This document shows positions 15,486 to 24,002 of a stretch of DNA of 64,000 nucleotides, piece after piece. The notes beneath the pieces are model-generated. The model had not been told where the DNA came from and ran no database searches. It was given only the letters and a program-made list of their open reading frames with translations. A program made the position numbers and the translations under genes. Source of the stretch: Ancrocorticia sp047602305 (GTDB lineage Bacteria > Actinomycetota > Actinomycetes > Actinomycetales > Actinomycetaceae); the NCBI GenBank assembly GCA_047602305.1, contig JASGHO010000001.1:1240001-1304000 (forward strand), read 5' to 3'. The stretch's first letter is position 1. Each line of letters starts with the position of its first letter.

Positions 15486-16409
15486 TCAGGCGCGCGGATG
15501 GGCCTGGGTGAAGGTCTGTCGTAAGCGTTCGGCACTCACGTGGGTGTAGCGCTGCGTCGTCGCCAAAGAATTGTGCCCAAGAATCTCCTGAACGGTCCGC
15601 AAATCCGATCCGCCTTCCAAGAGGTGGGTAGCAGCGGAGTGGCGCAGATCGTGCGGCGAGATCTCCGGAACACCGGCTTGCGCAGCCACACGGTACACCA
15701 CATCGCGCATGGAACGCGGATCCAATCTGCCACCACGTACCCCGAGAAAGAGCGCTCTGGTGGGCTTCTTGGTGAGGGCCGAGCGAACGGCGAGGTAACG
15801 CATGAGAGCCCGCGTGGCAGGCACACCATACGGGACAATCCGCTCTTTGTTCCCCTTGCCAATGACACGCACGGTGGAGTTGGGCTGGAGTGACTCGATG
15901 TTCAATCCGCACAGTTCCGAGACCCGAAGTCCGGCACCATACAGCAGCTCGAGGGCCGCCATATCGCGCACATGTACGGGGCTGTTGTCAGCGGCGCGGG
16001 TCTGCGCGTAGTTCAACAGTTGCCGCGCCTGATCCTGCGTCAGGACGTTGGGCAACTCGTTGTCCGCACGCGGAGCCTTCAACCGCGCGGCAGCGTCAAC
16101 CTCCGTGTATCCAGAACGATAGAGCCACGAACTGAAGTTGCGGATCGCGGCGGAATGCCGGGCGAGCGAGGAACGCGCCTGACCATCCGCCTGCGACTTT
16201 GCGAGCCACGCACGTACATCGGTGAGAGTGAGAAGTCCCAGATCCACCGGTTCCTCTGCCGACACGCCAACGGAAGCGTTGAGGAACGTCAGCAGCGATT
16301 CCGCTTCACGAACGTAGGCCGCCACCGTGTGCGGAGAGAGTCCACGGCGTAACTCCAACTCACGGCGATACTGCTCAATCACATCCGAAATGAGGCGGCT
16401 TTGGTCCAT
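15486..16409 (-). CDS. xerC: Tyrosine recombinase XerC
   Basis: The protein has 307 residues from the ATG at 16409 (MDQSRLISDVIEQYRRELEL). The N-terminal SAM-like domain (GLSPHTVAAYVREAESLL) is followed by the catalytic domain with all expected residues: Arg in YGAGLRVSELCGL, Lys in GKGNKER, HxxR in SPHDLRHSAATHLLEGG, His in LGHNS and Tyr in TTQRYTHVS. XerC resolves chromosome dimers with XerD at dif. The genomic place downstream of dprA and comM is the usual actinobacterial xerC locus, which argues against a mobile-element integrase. The open frame continues to 16613 but lacks family similarity there. Confidence 0.93.
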   Translation of the reverse strand: MDQSRLISDVIEQYRRELELRRGLSPHTVAAYVREAESLLTFLNASVGVSAEEPVDLGLLTLTDVRAWLAKSQADGQARSSLARHSAAIRNFSSWLYRSGYTEVDAAARLKAPRADNELPNVLTQDQARQLLNYAQTRAADNSPVHVRDMAALELLYGAGLRVSELCGLNIESLQPNSTVRVIGKGNKERIVPYGVPATRALMRYLAVRSALTKKPTRALFLGVRGGRLDPRSMRDVVYRVAAQAGVPEISPHDLRHSAATHLLEGGSDLRTVQEILGHNSLATTQRYTHVSAERLRQTFTQAHPRA

Positions 16410-16431
16410 TCCTTCACAATAACCGTAGTTG

Positions 16432-16477
16432 CCAGCAATTACGGCAATGCTGGCAATTACGGCAATGCCAGCAATTA
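16432..16477. repeat. 18-bp tandem repeat between dprA and xerC
   Basis: Two and a half copies of CCAGCAATTACGGCAATG (second copy CTGG...) lie between the dprA stop and the xerC start. They keep the xerC frame open and could be a slippage-prone leader. Confidence 0.85.
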
Positions 16478-17821
16478 TCCGCGCGCTGCGGGAGATAGTC
16501 TCCAGCCATCGTTCACTTGCTCGGCAACACCTCGCATCTCCAGCATTCCCAGCCCTTTGATCGCCTCGGGAACAGAGACTCCCGCTGTCGTGGCAATCCT
16601 TGCCACCGAGCATGCCCTACGCACCGGCAAAGCGTCTCGCACACGGACCGCCAACGGATGGCCAGCTAGTGGGTCGTCGACATTTGCCACAGTTGAACTT
16701 GCCACGGTTGCGCTTGCTGCGGTTAGCCGTACCGCGGGTGAACTTGCCGAAACCTGAGAGTGCGCCGCTGCCGCTTCGACAGCAGAACCCACACCAGCAA
16801 CATCACCCGCACCCGCCCCACCACCGATATCCAACATGAGCTGCTCATTCACGCGTGGCACCGGATGGGACTCTCCTTCGGTTACGAATCCCATGAGTTC
16901 CCGCACCTCCTGCACCGAGGTGACGCAAATGGCATCGCTGCGCATGAGCATGTGGCAGCCGGCGGAGCGTGGAGATGTGATCGGCCCGGGTACCGCGCCC
17001 ACTTGGCGCCCGATTCCCAGGGCATGCCGCGCCGTGGAGATAGCACCCGAACGTACCGGAGCCTCGGCCACCACGGTCGCAATGGAAAGCCCGGCAATAA
17101 TCCGATTGCGCGCAAGAAACCGATGGCGCAAGGATTGTGCCCCGGGCGGCGATTCCGAGACGATTACTCCCCCAGCTGCCAGCACCTCGCCAAAGAGCGA
17201 GGCATTCTGCCGCGGGTAGGGCCGATCCACACCTCCGGCAAGCACCACGACAGTCTTTCCACCGGCCGCGAGCGCCCCGCGATGCGCCGCCGCGTCAATA
17301 CCAAAGGCCCCGCCAGACACGATAACCACTCCCTGCTCCGCGAACTCATAAGCAAAATCCGTGGCGATCCGCAGACCATACTCGGTAGCATCACGCGAGC
17401 CCACAATGGCCAACGACAACCCTCTGAGTATCTCCGGGTTGCCGTGATACCAGAGTCCAAGCGGGCGAACCTCCCCCAGATCCATGAGGCTCTGCGGCCA
17501 CAGCGGATCTCCCGGCATGAGAAAACCGCCTAATTTGGCGGACCGCTCGACGTCGCGCTCAAACACCTCCGAATCGAGCCGCCCACACCAGCGAGCCACG
17601 CTTGGCCGCAAACGCTCGTCCACCGGTGCCCCCGCTCGCGCCTTGCGCAGCCACTGCAACGCACGCGCATAGCCGTAGCTGTCCACCAGCGCGGTTGCGA
17701 AGACATCCTCGCCCTCCGCCAGCCGGGTCCACGCCATCGCGGCCAGCCTCTCTTCTTCCGCAGAAAAGTTCTCGTCTTCTGCGGCCAGCCGCTCGTCCTC
17801 CAGGACACTACCCTCACCCAT
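16475..17821 (-). CDS. dprA: DNA-processing protein DprA
   Basis: The protein has 448 residues from the ATG at 17821, which has GAGAGG about 8 bases before it; an ATG six bases earlier is too close. The Rossmann-like DprA core has AIVGSRDATEYG, VIVSGGAFGIDAAAHRGAL, GGVDRPYPRQN and FLARNRIIAGLS. A C-terminal winged helix follows (VARIATTAGVSVPEAIKGLG). DprA binds incoming single-stranded DNA and loads RecA in transformation. The N-terminus has a Glu-rich extension of about 30 residues. It overlaps the comM stop by 8 bases, so the two are co-translated. Confidence 0.95.
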   Translation of the reverse strand: MGEGSVLEDERLAAEDENFSAEEERLAAMAWTRLAEGEDVFATALVDSYGYARALQWLRKARAGAPVDERLRPSVARWCGRLDSEVFERDVERSAKLGGFLMPGDPLWPQSLMDLGEVRPLGLWYHGNPEILRGLSLAIVGSRDATEYGLRIATDFAYEFAEQGVVIVSGGAFGIDAAAHRGALAAGGKTVVVLAGGVDRPYPRQNASLFGEVLAAGGVIVSESPPGAQSLRHRFLARNRIIAGLSIATVVAEAPVRSGAISTARHALGIGRQVGAVPGPITSPRSAGCHMLMRSDAICVTSVQEVRELMGFVTEGESHPVPRVNEQLMLDIGGGAGAGDVAGVGSAVEAAAAHSQVSASSPAVRLTAASATVASSTVANVDDPLAGHPLAVRVRDALPVRRACSVARIATTAGVSVPEAIKGLGMLEMRGVAEQVNDGWRLSPAARG

Positions 17822-19325
17822 TATCATTCCTCTCTCGCAACGCGAATGCTTGGTGAAAGTCACCGGAATCAGGGCCCACGTGCCCCGCCAGGTCCGCCAA
17901 CGTCCACGCCACCCGCATGATCTTGTCCACCGCCCGCAAGGACAGCTCCCCGTGCGCGAGCGCCGCATCGAACTGCTTTTCCACCGCGGGCGGCAGTGGC
18001 GTGTTCTTGCGTAACCACGCGCCGGATACCTGCGCGTTGCGCGTCCACTCGGTATCGCGCAGCCGCGCCTGGGAGCGCTCACGCGACAGGGCAACTCGTT
18101 CGGCGACGACGGCGCTGCGTTCCGTATTCGTGTCGAGTTTCAGTTCCACCCGGCTGGGGAGAGACATGACAACGTTGATGTCGAAGCGATCAAGCAGCGG
18201 GCCACCAATTCGGCGGAAGTACTCGCGACGATCTCTCGATTTGCAGCTACAGCGCGCCGCATTGTCGAAGAAGCGCCCGCAGGGGCAGGGATTGGCTGCA
18301 CCAATGAATTGAAAGCGTGCGGGATAGGTGACGCTGGTGCGAGCACGATGTATCTGCACCTCTCCTGATTCCATCGGTTGACGCAATGCCTGCATCACAT
18401 CTCGCTGGAACTCAGGAAGTTCATCAAGGAAGAGGATCCCGTTGTGCGCTCGCGACACAGCTCCGGGACGCGGATAGGTACCGCCACCGATGAGCGCGGC
18501 GGCACTGGCCGTATGGTGAGGAGCGGAAAAGGGAGGAACCCGGCTCAGCCCGCCATCAAATTCACCAACCGCCGATGCAATAGAGGCCACCTCAACGGCC
18601 TCGTCAAGGCTCAGCTCCGGGAGAATACCCGGCATCCGGCTCGCGATCATGGACTTCCCGATTCCCGGCGAGCCAGTCATGAGGAGATGATGCCCGCCTG
18701 CGGCGGCCACCTCGATAGCCCACTTCGCAAAGGCCTGTCCACGCACATCCGAGAAGTCGCCCGCTCCGGCCGGGCCTCCCACACGTTGCCCATCGTTCGC
18801 TTGTTCACGTCCCTTGGGCTCAGGAGGTACGGGCTGGCATCCAATTCCCAAAGGTTCGGCCACCTGCGACAGGTGCCACACGCCCACCGCGCTCACACCC
18901 GCAAGTGCCGCCTCGGCCTGGCAGCCATAGGGCACCACCAATCCCATGTCCGGGACAGCCAACGCCCCCGGCAGAACTCCCCGCACCTTGCGGACCGAGC
19001 CGTCGAGCCCAAGCTCGCCAAGGTAGACCTCGTGACCGGTATCCGCCACCCGGCCACTCATCGCGCTGAGAATGGCCGCAGCAATTCCCAGATCAAAGGC
19101 AGTGCCAGACTTGGGGGTATCGGCAGGCGACAAGTTCACTGTCACGCGCACCTGCGGGAAGAGAATCCCCGCGGCGGCGAATGCCGCCCGCAACCTTTCG
19201 CGCGATTCCACCACTGCGGCGTCAGGAAGCCCCACAATCGTGAAAGCTGGTAGCCCCGAGAGCAGTGCGGCTTCGATCCGCACCAGGTGCCCTTGCACGC
19301 CCACCACCGAAACCGCGTGTGACAT
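17814..19325 (-). CDS. comM: YifB/ComM family AAA+ ATPase
   Basis: The protein has 503 residues from the ATG at 19325, with GAGG six bases before it; an ATG at 19337 overlaps the yraN stop and is an alternative. An N-terminal ChlI-like domain (ALLSGLPAFTIVGLPDAAV) is followed by the Mg-chelatase-like AAA+ core with Walker A TGSPGIGKSMIASRMPG, Walker B GILFLDELPEF and the zinc-like cysteine segment NPCPCGRF...CSCKS. ComM is a branch-migrating helicase that promotes integration of transformed DNA. It lies between yraN and dprA as in most actinobacteria. Confidence 0.95.
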   Translation of the reverse strand: MSHAVSVVGVQGHLVRIEAALLSGLPAFTIVGLPDAAVVESRERLRAAFAAAGILFPQVRVTVNLSPADTPKSGTAFDLGIAAAILSAMSGRVADTGHEVYLGELGLDGSVRKVRGVLPGALAVPDMGLVVPYGCQAEAALAGVSAVGVWHLSQVAEPLGIGCQPVPPEPKGREQANDGQRVGGPAGAGDFSDVRGQAFAKWAIEVAAAGGHHLLMTGSPGIGKSMIASRMPGILPELSLDEAVEVASIASAVGEFDGGLSRVPPFSAPHHTASAAALIGGGTYPRPGAVSRAHNGILFLDELPEFQRDVMQALRQPMESGEVQIHRARTSVTYPARFQFIGAANPCPCGRFFDNAARCSCKSRDRREYFRRIGGPLLDRFDINVVMSLPSRVELKLDTNTERSAVVAERVALSRERSQARLRDTEWTRNAQVSGAWLRKNTPLPPAVEKQFDAALAHGELSLRAVDKIMRVAWTLADLAGHVGPDSGDFHQAFALRERNDNG

Positions 19326-19333
19326 GCCGATCC

Positions 19334-19783
19334 TCATGCCACGGCCTCGACATGGCAGAGATCCCAGCCCTCACCTTCGCGCACGGTAATCGCCACAACA
19401 TCGATGGAAACCGCAGCCCCGCAGTAGTCGTGACTCGCCAGCCACTGCGATAACAACAGCCGGAGCCGCGCCAGTTTGCTCCGCGAGACCGACTCCAGAG
19501 AGGGCACAAAACCACCCTCACGGCGCGTCTTCACCTCACAGGCAAAGAGCGTCCGGCGCTGCGGGTCCCAGCAGACCAGATCTATTTCTCCCTGGCGGCA
19601 GCGCCAGTTGCGGTCAAGCACATCGATTCCACGTGCCCGAAAGTTCCTTGCTGCGAGTTCTTCACCCCACGCGCCCAGCTCGCGATTCGTGGCGTTTTCC
19701 GGCAGCGGTGGAGCTGCCCATTCTTCACCAAGGTCGACGACGAGAGGTCTATCCGGTGCAAGCAATATGTGAGAAGCGTTCAT
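19334..19783 (-). CDS. YraN family (UPF0102) nuclease-like protein
   Basis: The protein has 149 residues. The PD-(D/E)XK-like core is visible: GAWGEELAARNFRARGIDVL, then CRQGEIDLVCWD (GEID) and LFACEVKTRR (ExK). UPF0102 proteins are predicted Holliday-junction-resolvase-like nucleases with no settled role. The stop overlaps the start region of comM, so yraN-comM-dprA-xerC form one minus-strand operon. Confidence 0.92.
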   Translation of the reverse strand: MNASHILLAPDRPLVVDLGEEWAAPPLPENATNRELGAWGEELAARNFRARGIDVLDRNWRCRQGEIDLVCWDPQRRTLFACEVKTRREGGFVPSLESVSRSKLARLRLLLSQWLASHDYCGAAVSIDVVAITVREGEGWDLCHVEAVA

Positions 19784-19987
19784 GCCTCCCAGTTAAGCCC
19801 GATATTCCGAGCCGTGACGCCGCGCTTGCAACTGCTGTGGATGGGGAGTGCACGAAGCCGATCTGTGGATACAAGTACGAGGCGCGTCCTACGCTCGTAC
19901 GGAGCGCGGCAACCTCGCAACCCACGCAACTCACGCAACAACGCGAGCCGCGGCGCCGTCGTCGTCAATGCTGACTAATCACCGTGC
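19784..19987. other. Intergenic region upstream of yraN
   Basis: It holds the right arm of the 54-bp inverted repeat (19828-19881) and a 13-base copy of the dispersed word at 19952-19964. No gene is seen. Confidence 0.7.
19828..19881. repeat. 54-bp inverted repeat, right arm
   Basis: Partner of 9543-9596 (53 of 54 positions, opposite orientation). Read on the plus strand it has CTGTGGATGGGG and CTGTGGATACAAG, two boxes resembling half of a DnaA box. Confidence 0.92.
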
Positions 19988-20302
19988 TCAGCCCGGCAGG
20001 TCGATCTCCTTGGTGATGTCCTGCTTGTTGAGTTCCTCGACGTTGACGTCCTTGAACGTCACCACTCGTACCGAGCGCACGAAGCGTGAGGTGCGGTAGA
20101 TGTCCCATACCCAGGCGTCGTGAAGGTTGACTTCGAAGAACACGTCGCCGCCCTGCGAGGCGCGTACTTTGACGTCCACGTCATTGGCGAGATAGAAACG
20201 CCGCTCGGTTTCCACCACGTACCGGAAGATCTTGATGACGTCCCGGTATTCGCGGTAGAGGGCCAGCTCTTGGTCGGACTCGTAGCCTTCGATATCGCTC
20301 AT
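19988..20302 (-). CDS. DUF2469 family protein
   Basis: The protein has 104 residues from the ATG at 20302 (MSDIEGYESDQELALYREYR). The family is small, acidic and almost confined to Actinobacteria, where it sits next to rnhB and yraN as here. The conserved C-terminal part reads DVFFEVNLHDAWVWDIYR, then VKDVNVEEL-like (FKDVNVEEL). The function is unknown. Its start overlaps the rnhB stop (ATGA), showing translational coupling. An upstream in-frame ATG at 20326 lies inside rnhB and is less likely. Confidence 0.92.
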   Translation of the reverse strand: MSDIEGYESDQELALYREYRDVIKIFRYVVETERRFYLANDVDVKVRASQGGDVFFEVNLHDAWVWDIYRTSRFVRSVRVVTFKDVNVEELNKQDITKEIDLPG

Positions 20303-20979
20303 GTGTTTACTCCCGGCAGATGCCATGATGTTCGGTGTAGGGGTGAGGGGCCCAGCGCCCTCAGCCCTTCGATGTGACGGGCCGATGAATATCCCTTATT
20401 ACTAGCCCAATCGTAGCCCGGATACTGAGCGTCCAAGTCCACCATGAGCCCGTCGCGCTCCACTTTCGCTGCCACCGACGCTGCGGCGACGACGGCGCAC
20501 GAGGCGTCACCTTTCACCTGCATGCGCACCGGCAACTGCGGCAGAATCGGATCGAAATCGAAGAGCGAATCCTCGACCCACCAGTCGTGGCTGCCGTCCA
20601 GCAGGACCGCGTCAGGCACTAAACCGCGCGCTTTCAGCTGCGCCAGCGCGTCGGCGGCGGCACGCCGCAACGCCACCATGATTCCTTCGGCGTCAACGAC
20701 CTCCGGCCCGGCATGGCCGACGGCCAGATCCAGCCCCCAGGCCCGGCACAGCGGGTCGAGCGCTACGCGCCGCGCGGGAGAAATCTGCTTCGAATCGCGC
20801 AGGCCCGTGGGAAAATCGTCGCTCGTCGACGCGTCAATGAGGCAGATGCCCACGCTGACTGGCCCCGCCAGGGCGCCACGGCCCACCTCGTCCACACCGG
20901 CGAGAATCGCACCCTCGCCGAAGTGTGCGCGTAGCGACCCGAGGAGATCCAGCTCGATCTCACGCGAGGGAGTTACCAC
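20299..20979 (-). CDS. rnhB: Ribonuclease HII
   Basis: The protein has 226 residues from a GTG at 20979, with GGGGA about 10 bases before it; the open frame further upstream is only the out-of-frame shadow of lepB. Catalytic residues are in GVDEVGRGALAGPVSVG (DEXGRG), LRDSKQ, VLLDG and KGDASCAVVAAASVAAKVER. It removes RNA from RNA-DNA hybrids and misincorporated ribonucleotides. It starts five bases after the lepB stop, in the run lepB-rnhB-DUF2469. Confidence 0.95.
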   Translation of the reverse strand: MVTPSREIELDLLGSLRAHFGEGAILAGVDEVGRGALAGPVSVGICLIDASTSDDFPTGLRDSKQISPARRVALDPLCRAWGLDLAVGHAGPEVVDAEGIMVALRRAAADALAQLKARGLVPDAVLLDGSHDWWVEDSLFDFDPILPQLPVRMQVKGDASCAVVAAASVAAKVERDGLMVDLDAQYPGYDWASNKGYSSARHIEGLRALGPSPLHRTSWHLPGVNT

Positions 20980-20983
20980 CTTG

Positions 20984-21925
20984 TCAGTCCCCTGCGCCGG
21001 ATTCCGTACCGGACGCCGAGCTAGATTGCGTACCGGCTGTACCGGACGCCGAACTGGCCGCATCAGAGTCTGAACCAGCCGCATCAGACTCCGCACCAGC
21101 AGCCCCCGAAGCCTCACCAGCCACCGCGTCAAACGCGTGCGTCTTGTCCAGCTTGCCGAAGTGGTCGAAGGGGAAGAAGATTGCCCAGGCCCGGCCCTCA
21201 ACGTTCTCGATGGGCACGAAGCCGTTGCCTTCGGTGTTGTGGAAGCGGGAATCGCTGGAGTTGGGGCGGTTATCGCCCATCACCCACAGGTGTCCCTCGG
21301 GCACGGTGACCGAGAATGGCTGCTCCGAGGGAGCCGCTCCCTCAATCACGTATTCTTCGTCGAGCGGTACCCCGTTGATGCTCAGCTGGCCGTCGGCGGT
21401 GCAGCACTCGACGGTGTCCCCGCCCACTCCGATCACACGTTTGACCAGGTGGTGGCCGGTATCTCGCGGAAGAAGGCCAACGGCCTGCAACACTTCGGAG
21501 GCGCCGCGTTGAAGGGCAGTCCGACGATCCGGACGATCAGGCAACCAGCCGCCGGGATCAACGAACACGACGATGTCGCCGCGCCCAATCTCATCCACGT
21601 CACGCGCCATACGATTGACCGCGATGCGATCATCAACCTGCAGCGTGGTCTCCATCGACCCAGAAGGAACGTAATACGTCTGGAGAAGGAAGGTCTTGAT
21701 GAGGACCGAAATGACCAGGGCAATAACCAGGATGGTCACAAATTCGAGAACACTACTGAACCACGAGGAGCGCTTTTCGGCCTTCTCCTCGTTGCGGTCG
21801 TCGATGTCCTGCTCGATGTTGCGCGTCTCTTCAACGGCATCCGGGATCGTAATATTGCCGGATCCGGGCGCGAATGAAGGTGGCACCTGGTCATCGTTCG
21901 GACCGGTCAGTGGTTTGTCTGCCAT
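20984..21925 (-). CDS. lepB: Signal peptidase I
   Basis: The protein has 313 residues from the ATG at 21925, preceded by GGAGGA. A cytoplasmic acidic N-terminus leads to one membrane segment (VLEFVTILVIALVISVLIKT). The catalytic Ser is in VPSGSMETTL and the Lys in VKRVIGVGGDTV; box E is WVMGDNRPNSSDSR. It cleaves signal peptides on the outer face of the membrane. The last 50 or so residues are a low-complexity Ala/Ser/Gly/Asp tail, longer than usual. It follows rplS and precedes rnhB in the conserved cluster. Confidence 0.95.
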   Translation of the reverse strand: MADKPLTGPNDDQVPPSFAPGSGNITIPDAVEETRNIEQDIDDRNEEKAEKRSSWFSSVLEFVTILVIALVISVLIKTFLLQTYYVPSGSMETTLQVDDRIAVNRMARDVDEIGRGDIVVFVDPGGWLPDRPDRRTALQRGASEVLQAVGLLPRDTGHHLVKRVIGVGGDTVECCTADGQLSINGVPLDEEYVIEGAAPSEQPFSVTVPEGHLWVMGDNRPNSSDSRFHNTEGNGFVPIENVEGRAWAIFFPFDHFGKLDKTHAFDAVAGEASGAAGAESDAAGSDSDAASSASGTAGTQSSSASGTESGAGD

Positions 21926-22049
21926 GTGTTCCTCCATTGCGTTCTGCCCTGAAATACTAGCCCAATTTGCGTTTGTGCGGACGATCAAAGCACCCTGGGA
22001 ACGCCTCTAGGAGGGCGACGCCACGGCCCCAGTGACGTTTTCTCACACA

Positions 22050-22086
22050 AAAGAGTTGTGGGGCCCGCCATAATGGCAGGCCCCAC
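22050..22086 (-). terminator. rplS terminator
   Basis: On the minus strand GTGGGGCC and GGCCCCAC enclose TGCCATTATGGCG (itself paired), followed by AACTCTTTTG. It lies between the rplS stop and the lepB start. Confidence 0.8.
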
Positions 22087-22106
22087 ACTTCGCACAATCT
22101 CTAGGC

Positions 22107-22463
22107 TCAGCCGCGACGATCGTCGCGACGCTCCTTGATCTTCGCTGCCTTACCGTGGCGATCGCGCAGGTAGTACAGCTTGGCGCGGCGAACGATACCG
22201 CGGGAGACCACTTCGATGGACTCGATGGCAGGAGAGTGCACCGGGAAGACACGCTCAACGCCCACGCCGAAGGAGATCTTGCGGACGCGGAAGGTCTCGC
22301 GGATTCCTGCACCGGAGCGGCCAATGACGACGCCCTGGAAAGCCTGGGTACGGGTACGGTTGCCTTCAACGACTCGCACGTTCACGCGGACGGTGTCGCC
22401 GGGGCGGAAGCTCGGGATGTCGTCGCGCAGCTGGGCTGCATCGACAAAGTCAAGAGTCTGCAT
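22107..22463 (-). CDS. rplS: 50S ribosomal protein L19
   Basis: The protein has 118 residues from the ATG at 22463 (MQTLDFVDAAQLRDDIPSFR). Signatures are GDTVRVNVRVVEGNRTRTQ, FQGVVIGRSGAGI and FPVHSPAIESIEV. L19 sits at the 30S-50S interface. It lies between trmD and lepB as in most actinobacteria and ends in a strong terminator. In-frame codons before the ATG (to 22481) lack a ribosome site. Confidence 0.97.
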   Translation of the reverse strand: MQTLDFVDAAQLRDDIPSFRPGDTVRVNVRVVEGNRTRTQAFQGVVIGRSGAGIRETFRVRKISFGVGVERVFPVHSPAIESIEVVSRGIVRRAKLYYLRDRHGKAAKIKERRDDRRG

Positions 22464-22604
22464 TTGTCTATCTCTTTCCACTCATGCACGCAGGCCACAA
22501 GTGATCTCGGGGCGCGTTACGCACGCGCCAGCCTTCATTGACTCGCCGATTGCACGACCCCCTGCGGCAGGTTGCGCGCACTGTAGTGGCGAGAAGCCTA
22601 ATAA

Positions 22605-24002
22605 TTATGGCACATGCAGTTCGCGGGCTAAAACAACATCAAGGTTGTCTTGGTCACCCACCATGAAGTGCCGTGTCCCCACTTTGACGAAGCCGAGCTT
22701 CTTGTAGGCCTTGATGGCGCGCCGGTTCTTCGCGTTGGTTCCGAGGTAGACGAACGGATTCTCCCACTCGCCCACTCGTTCGGCCAGCAGCTCGCGCGTC
22801 GCCTCCCACAGCAGGAGGGAAGCCCCGGTTCCGCGCCACGGCCTGTCAATGTAGTACTTCGACAGGTAGACGAGCGGCCCCTTGCGTTCGCGTCCGTCAA
22901 TCATTGACGACGACGGCGCCCCCTCACCAGCAACTCCGTCCGCCTCGGGAACTTCACTGAGCGTGTAGCCGATGAGTTCGTCGTGCTCACTTTCCAGGAG
23001 CACGCACACCCAGCGCGGATCGGCGAGGTACCCGGCGAACGCCTCCTCGGAGAGGTTCTCGGCGATGAACGCCGAAATGGCACGCTCCCCCAGTTCCGTG
23101 GGAGCGGCGTCGGGGAAGGTACGTGCGGCAAGAGCCGACAGGTCGACGACGTCGTCGCCGCTCGCGAGCCGTGCCCGCACCGCTACCGGGTGGTCCAGTC
23201 CGCCGCGCACCAGGTATCCGTGGCTTGCCAGAGCGGCCCGGTCCTTCTTATCCAATTGCGCAGCATCGAGGCGTCGAATCATATCCGGGCGCCGGGCGGC
23301 CGTCTTGGCGATGGCGCGATCGCGCCGCCAGCGGGCCACGGCGCCATGGTTTCCGGAGGTGAGCACCTCGGGAATGGGCAGGCTCTTCCACTCGGAAGGC
23401 CGCGTGAAAACCGGGTATTCGAGCAGGCCAGCCGCCCCGTGCGACTCCTCGACGAGCGACTCGGGGTTGCCCACCATGCCCGGCAGCAGGCGTCCCACTG
23501 CTTCGATGAGGGCCACCGCGGCCACTTCCCCGCCGTTGAGGACGTAATCACCGAGGGAGTACTCGAACACCTCGACGCCGCGCGACGCATAGTGCTCGGC
23601 AACTCGCGAATCGATACCCTCGTAGCGCCCACAGGCAATGACCATGTGCTGCGTGGAGGCGGCAAGACGCTCGCATTCGCGCTGGGTCAGCTGCGTGCCG
23701 GACGGGGTCGGGATGGCGAGCACTGTCGTGCCCGCGGGTGCGGCGCCGTCGTCGTTCCTCGGGATATCCGCCCCAAGAATCTCGTCCAGCGCCTTGCCCC
23801 AAATATCCGGGCGCATGACCATGCCGGCGCCGCCGCCGGCGGGGGTGTCGTCGACGGTGCGGTGCGGGTCGTCGGTCCAGTCGCGCAGGTCGTGCGAGTG
23901 GATCTCCATGATGCCGCGCTCCTGCGCCTTACCGAGCAGCGAGAGGTTGAGAACCTCGAAGAACTCGGGAAAAACGGAGACGATGTCGAAGCGGGTGCTC
24001 AC
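22605..24002 (-). CDS. trmD: TrmD tRNA m1G37 methyltransferase fused to a GNAT domain
   Basis: The protein has 465 residues, while TrmD alone is about 230-260. Residues 1-265 are a complete SPOUT TrmD: RFDIVSVFPEFFEVLN, GGGAGMVMRPD, VIACGRYEGIDSRV and the knot YSLGDYVLNGGEVAAVA. Residues about 275-465 are a GNAT domain with RPWRGTGASLLLWEATRELL (acetyl-CoA motif A) and AIKAYKKLGFVKVGTRHF (motif B). No stop or start signal separates them. TrmD methylates G37 of tRNAs for frame maintenance. The GNAT substrate is unknown; a tRNA or ribosome-linked target is a guess. It overlaps rimM by 4 bases (ATGA). Confidence 0.93.
   Translation of the reverse strand: MSTRFDIVSVFPEFFEVLNLSLLGKAQERGIMEIHSHDLRDWTDDPHRTVDDTPAGGGAGMVMRPDIWGKALDEILGADIPRNDDGAAPAGTTVLAIPTPSGTQLTQRECERLAASTQHMVIACGRYEGIDSRVAEHYASRGVEVFEYSLGDYVLNGGEVAAVALIEAVGRLLPGMVGNPESLVEESHGAAGLLEYPVFTRPSEWKSLPIPEVLTSGNHGAVARWRRDRAIAKTAARRPDMIRRLDAAQLDKKDRAALASHGYLVRGGLDHPVAVRARLASGDDVVDLSALAARTFPDAAPTELGERAISAFIAENLSEEAFAGYLADPRWVCVLLESEHDELIGYTLSEVPEADGVAGEGAPSSSMIDGRERKGPLVYLSKYYIDRPWRGTGASLLLWEATRELLAERVGEWENPFVYLGTNAKNRRAIKAYKKLGFVKVGTRHFMVGDQDNLDVVLARELHVP

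Noticed and set aside
15486..16409. Tyrosine recombinase as integrase of the accessory blocks
   Set aside because: Its position in yraN-comM-dprA-xerC and its length fit chromosomal XerC.
20980..21201. N-terminal extension of rnhB rich in Arg and Val
   Set aside because: It is an out-of-frame reading of the repetitive lepB tail; the GTG at 20979 gives the family length.
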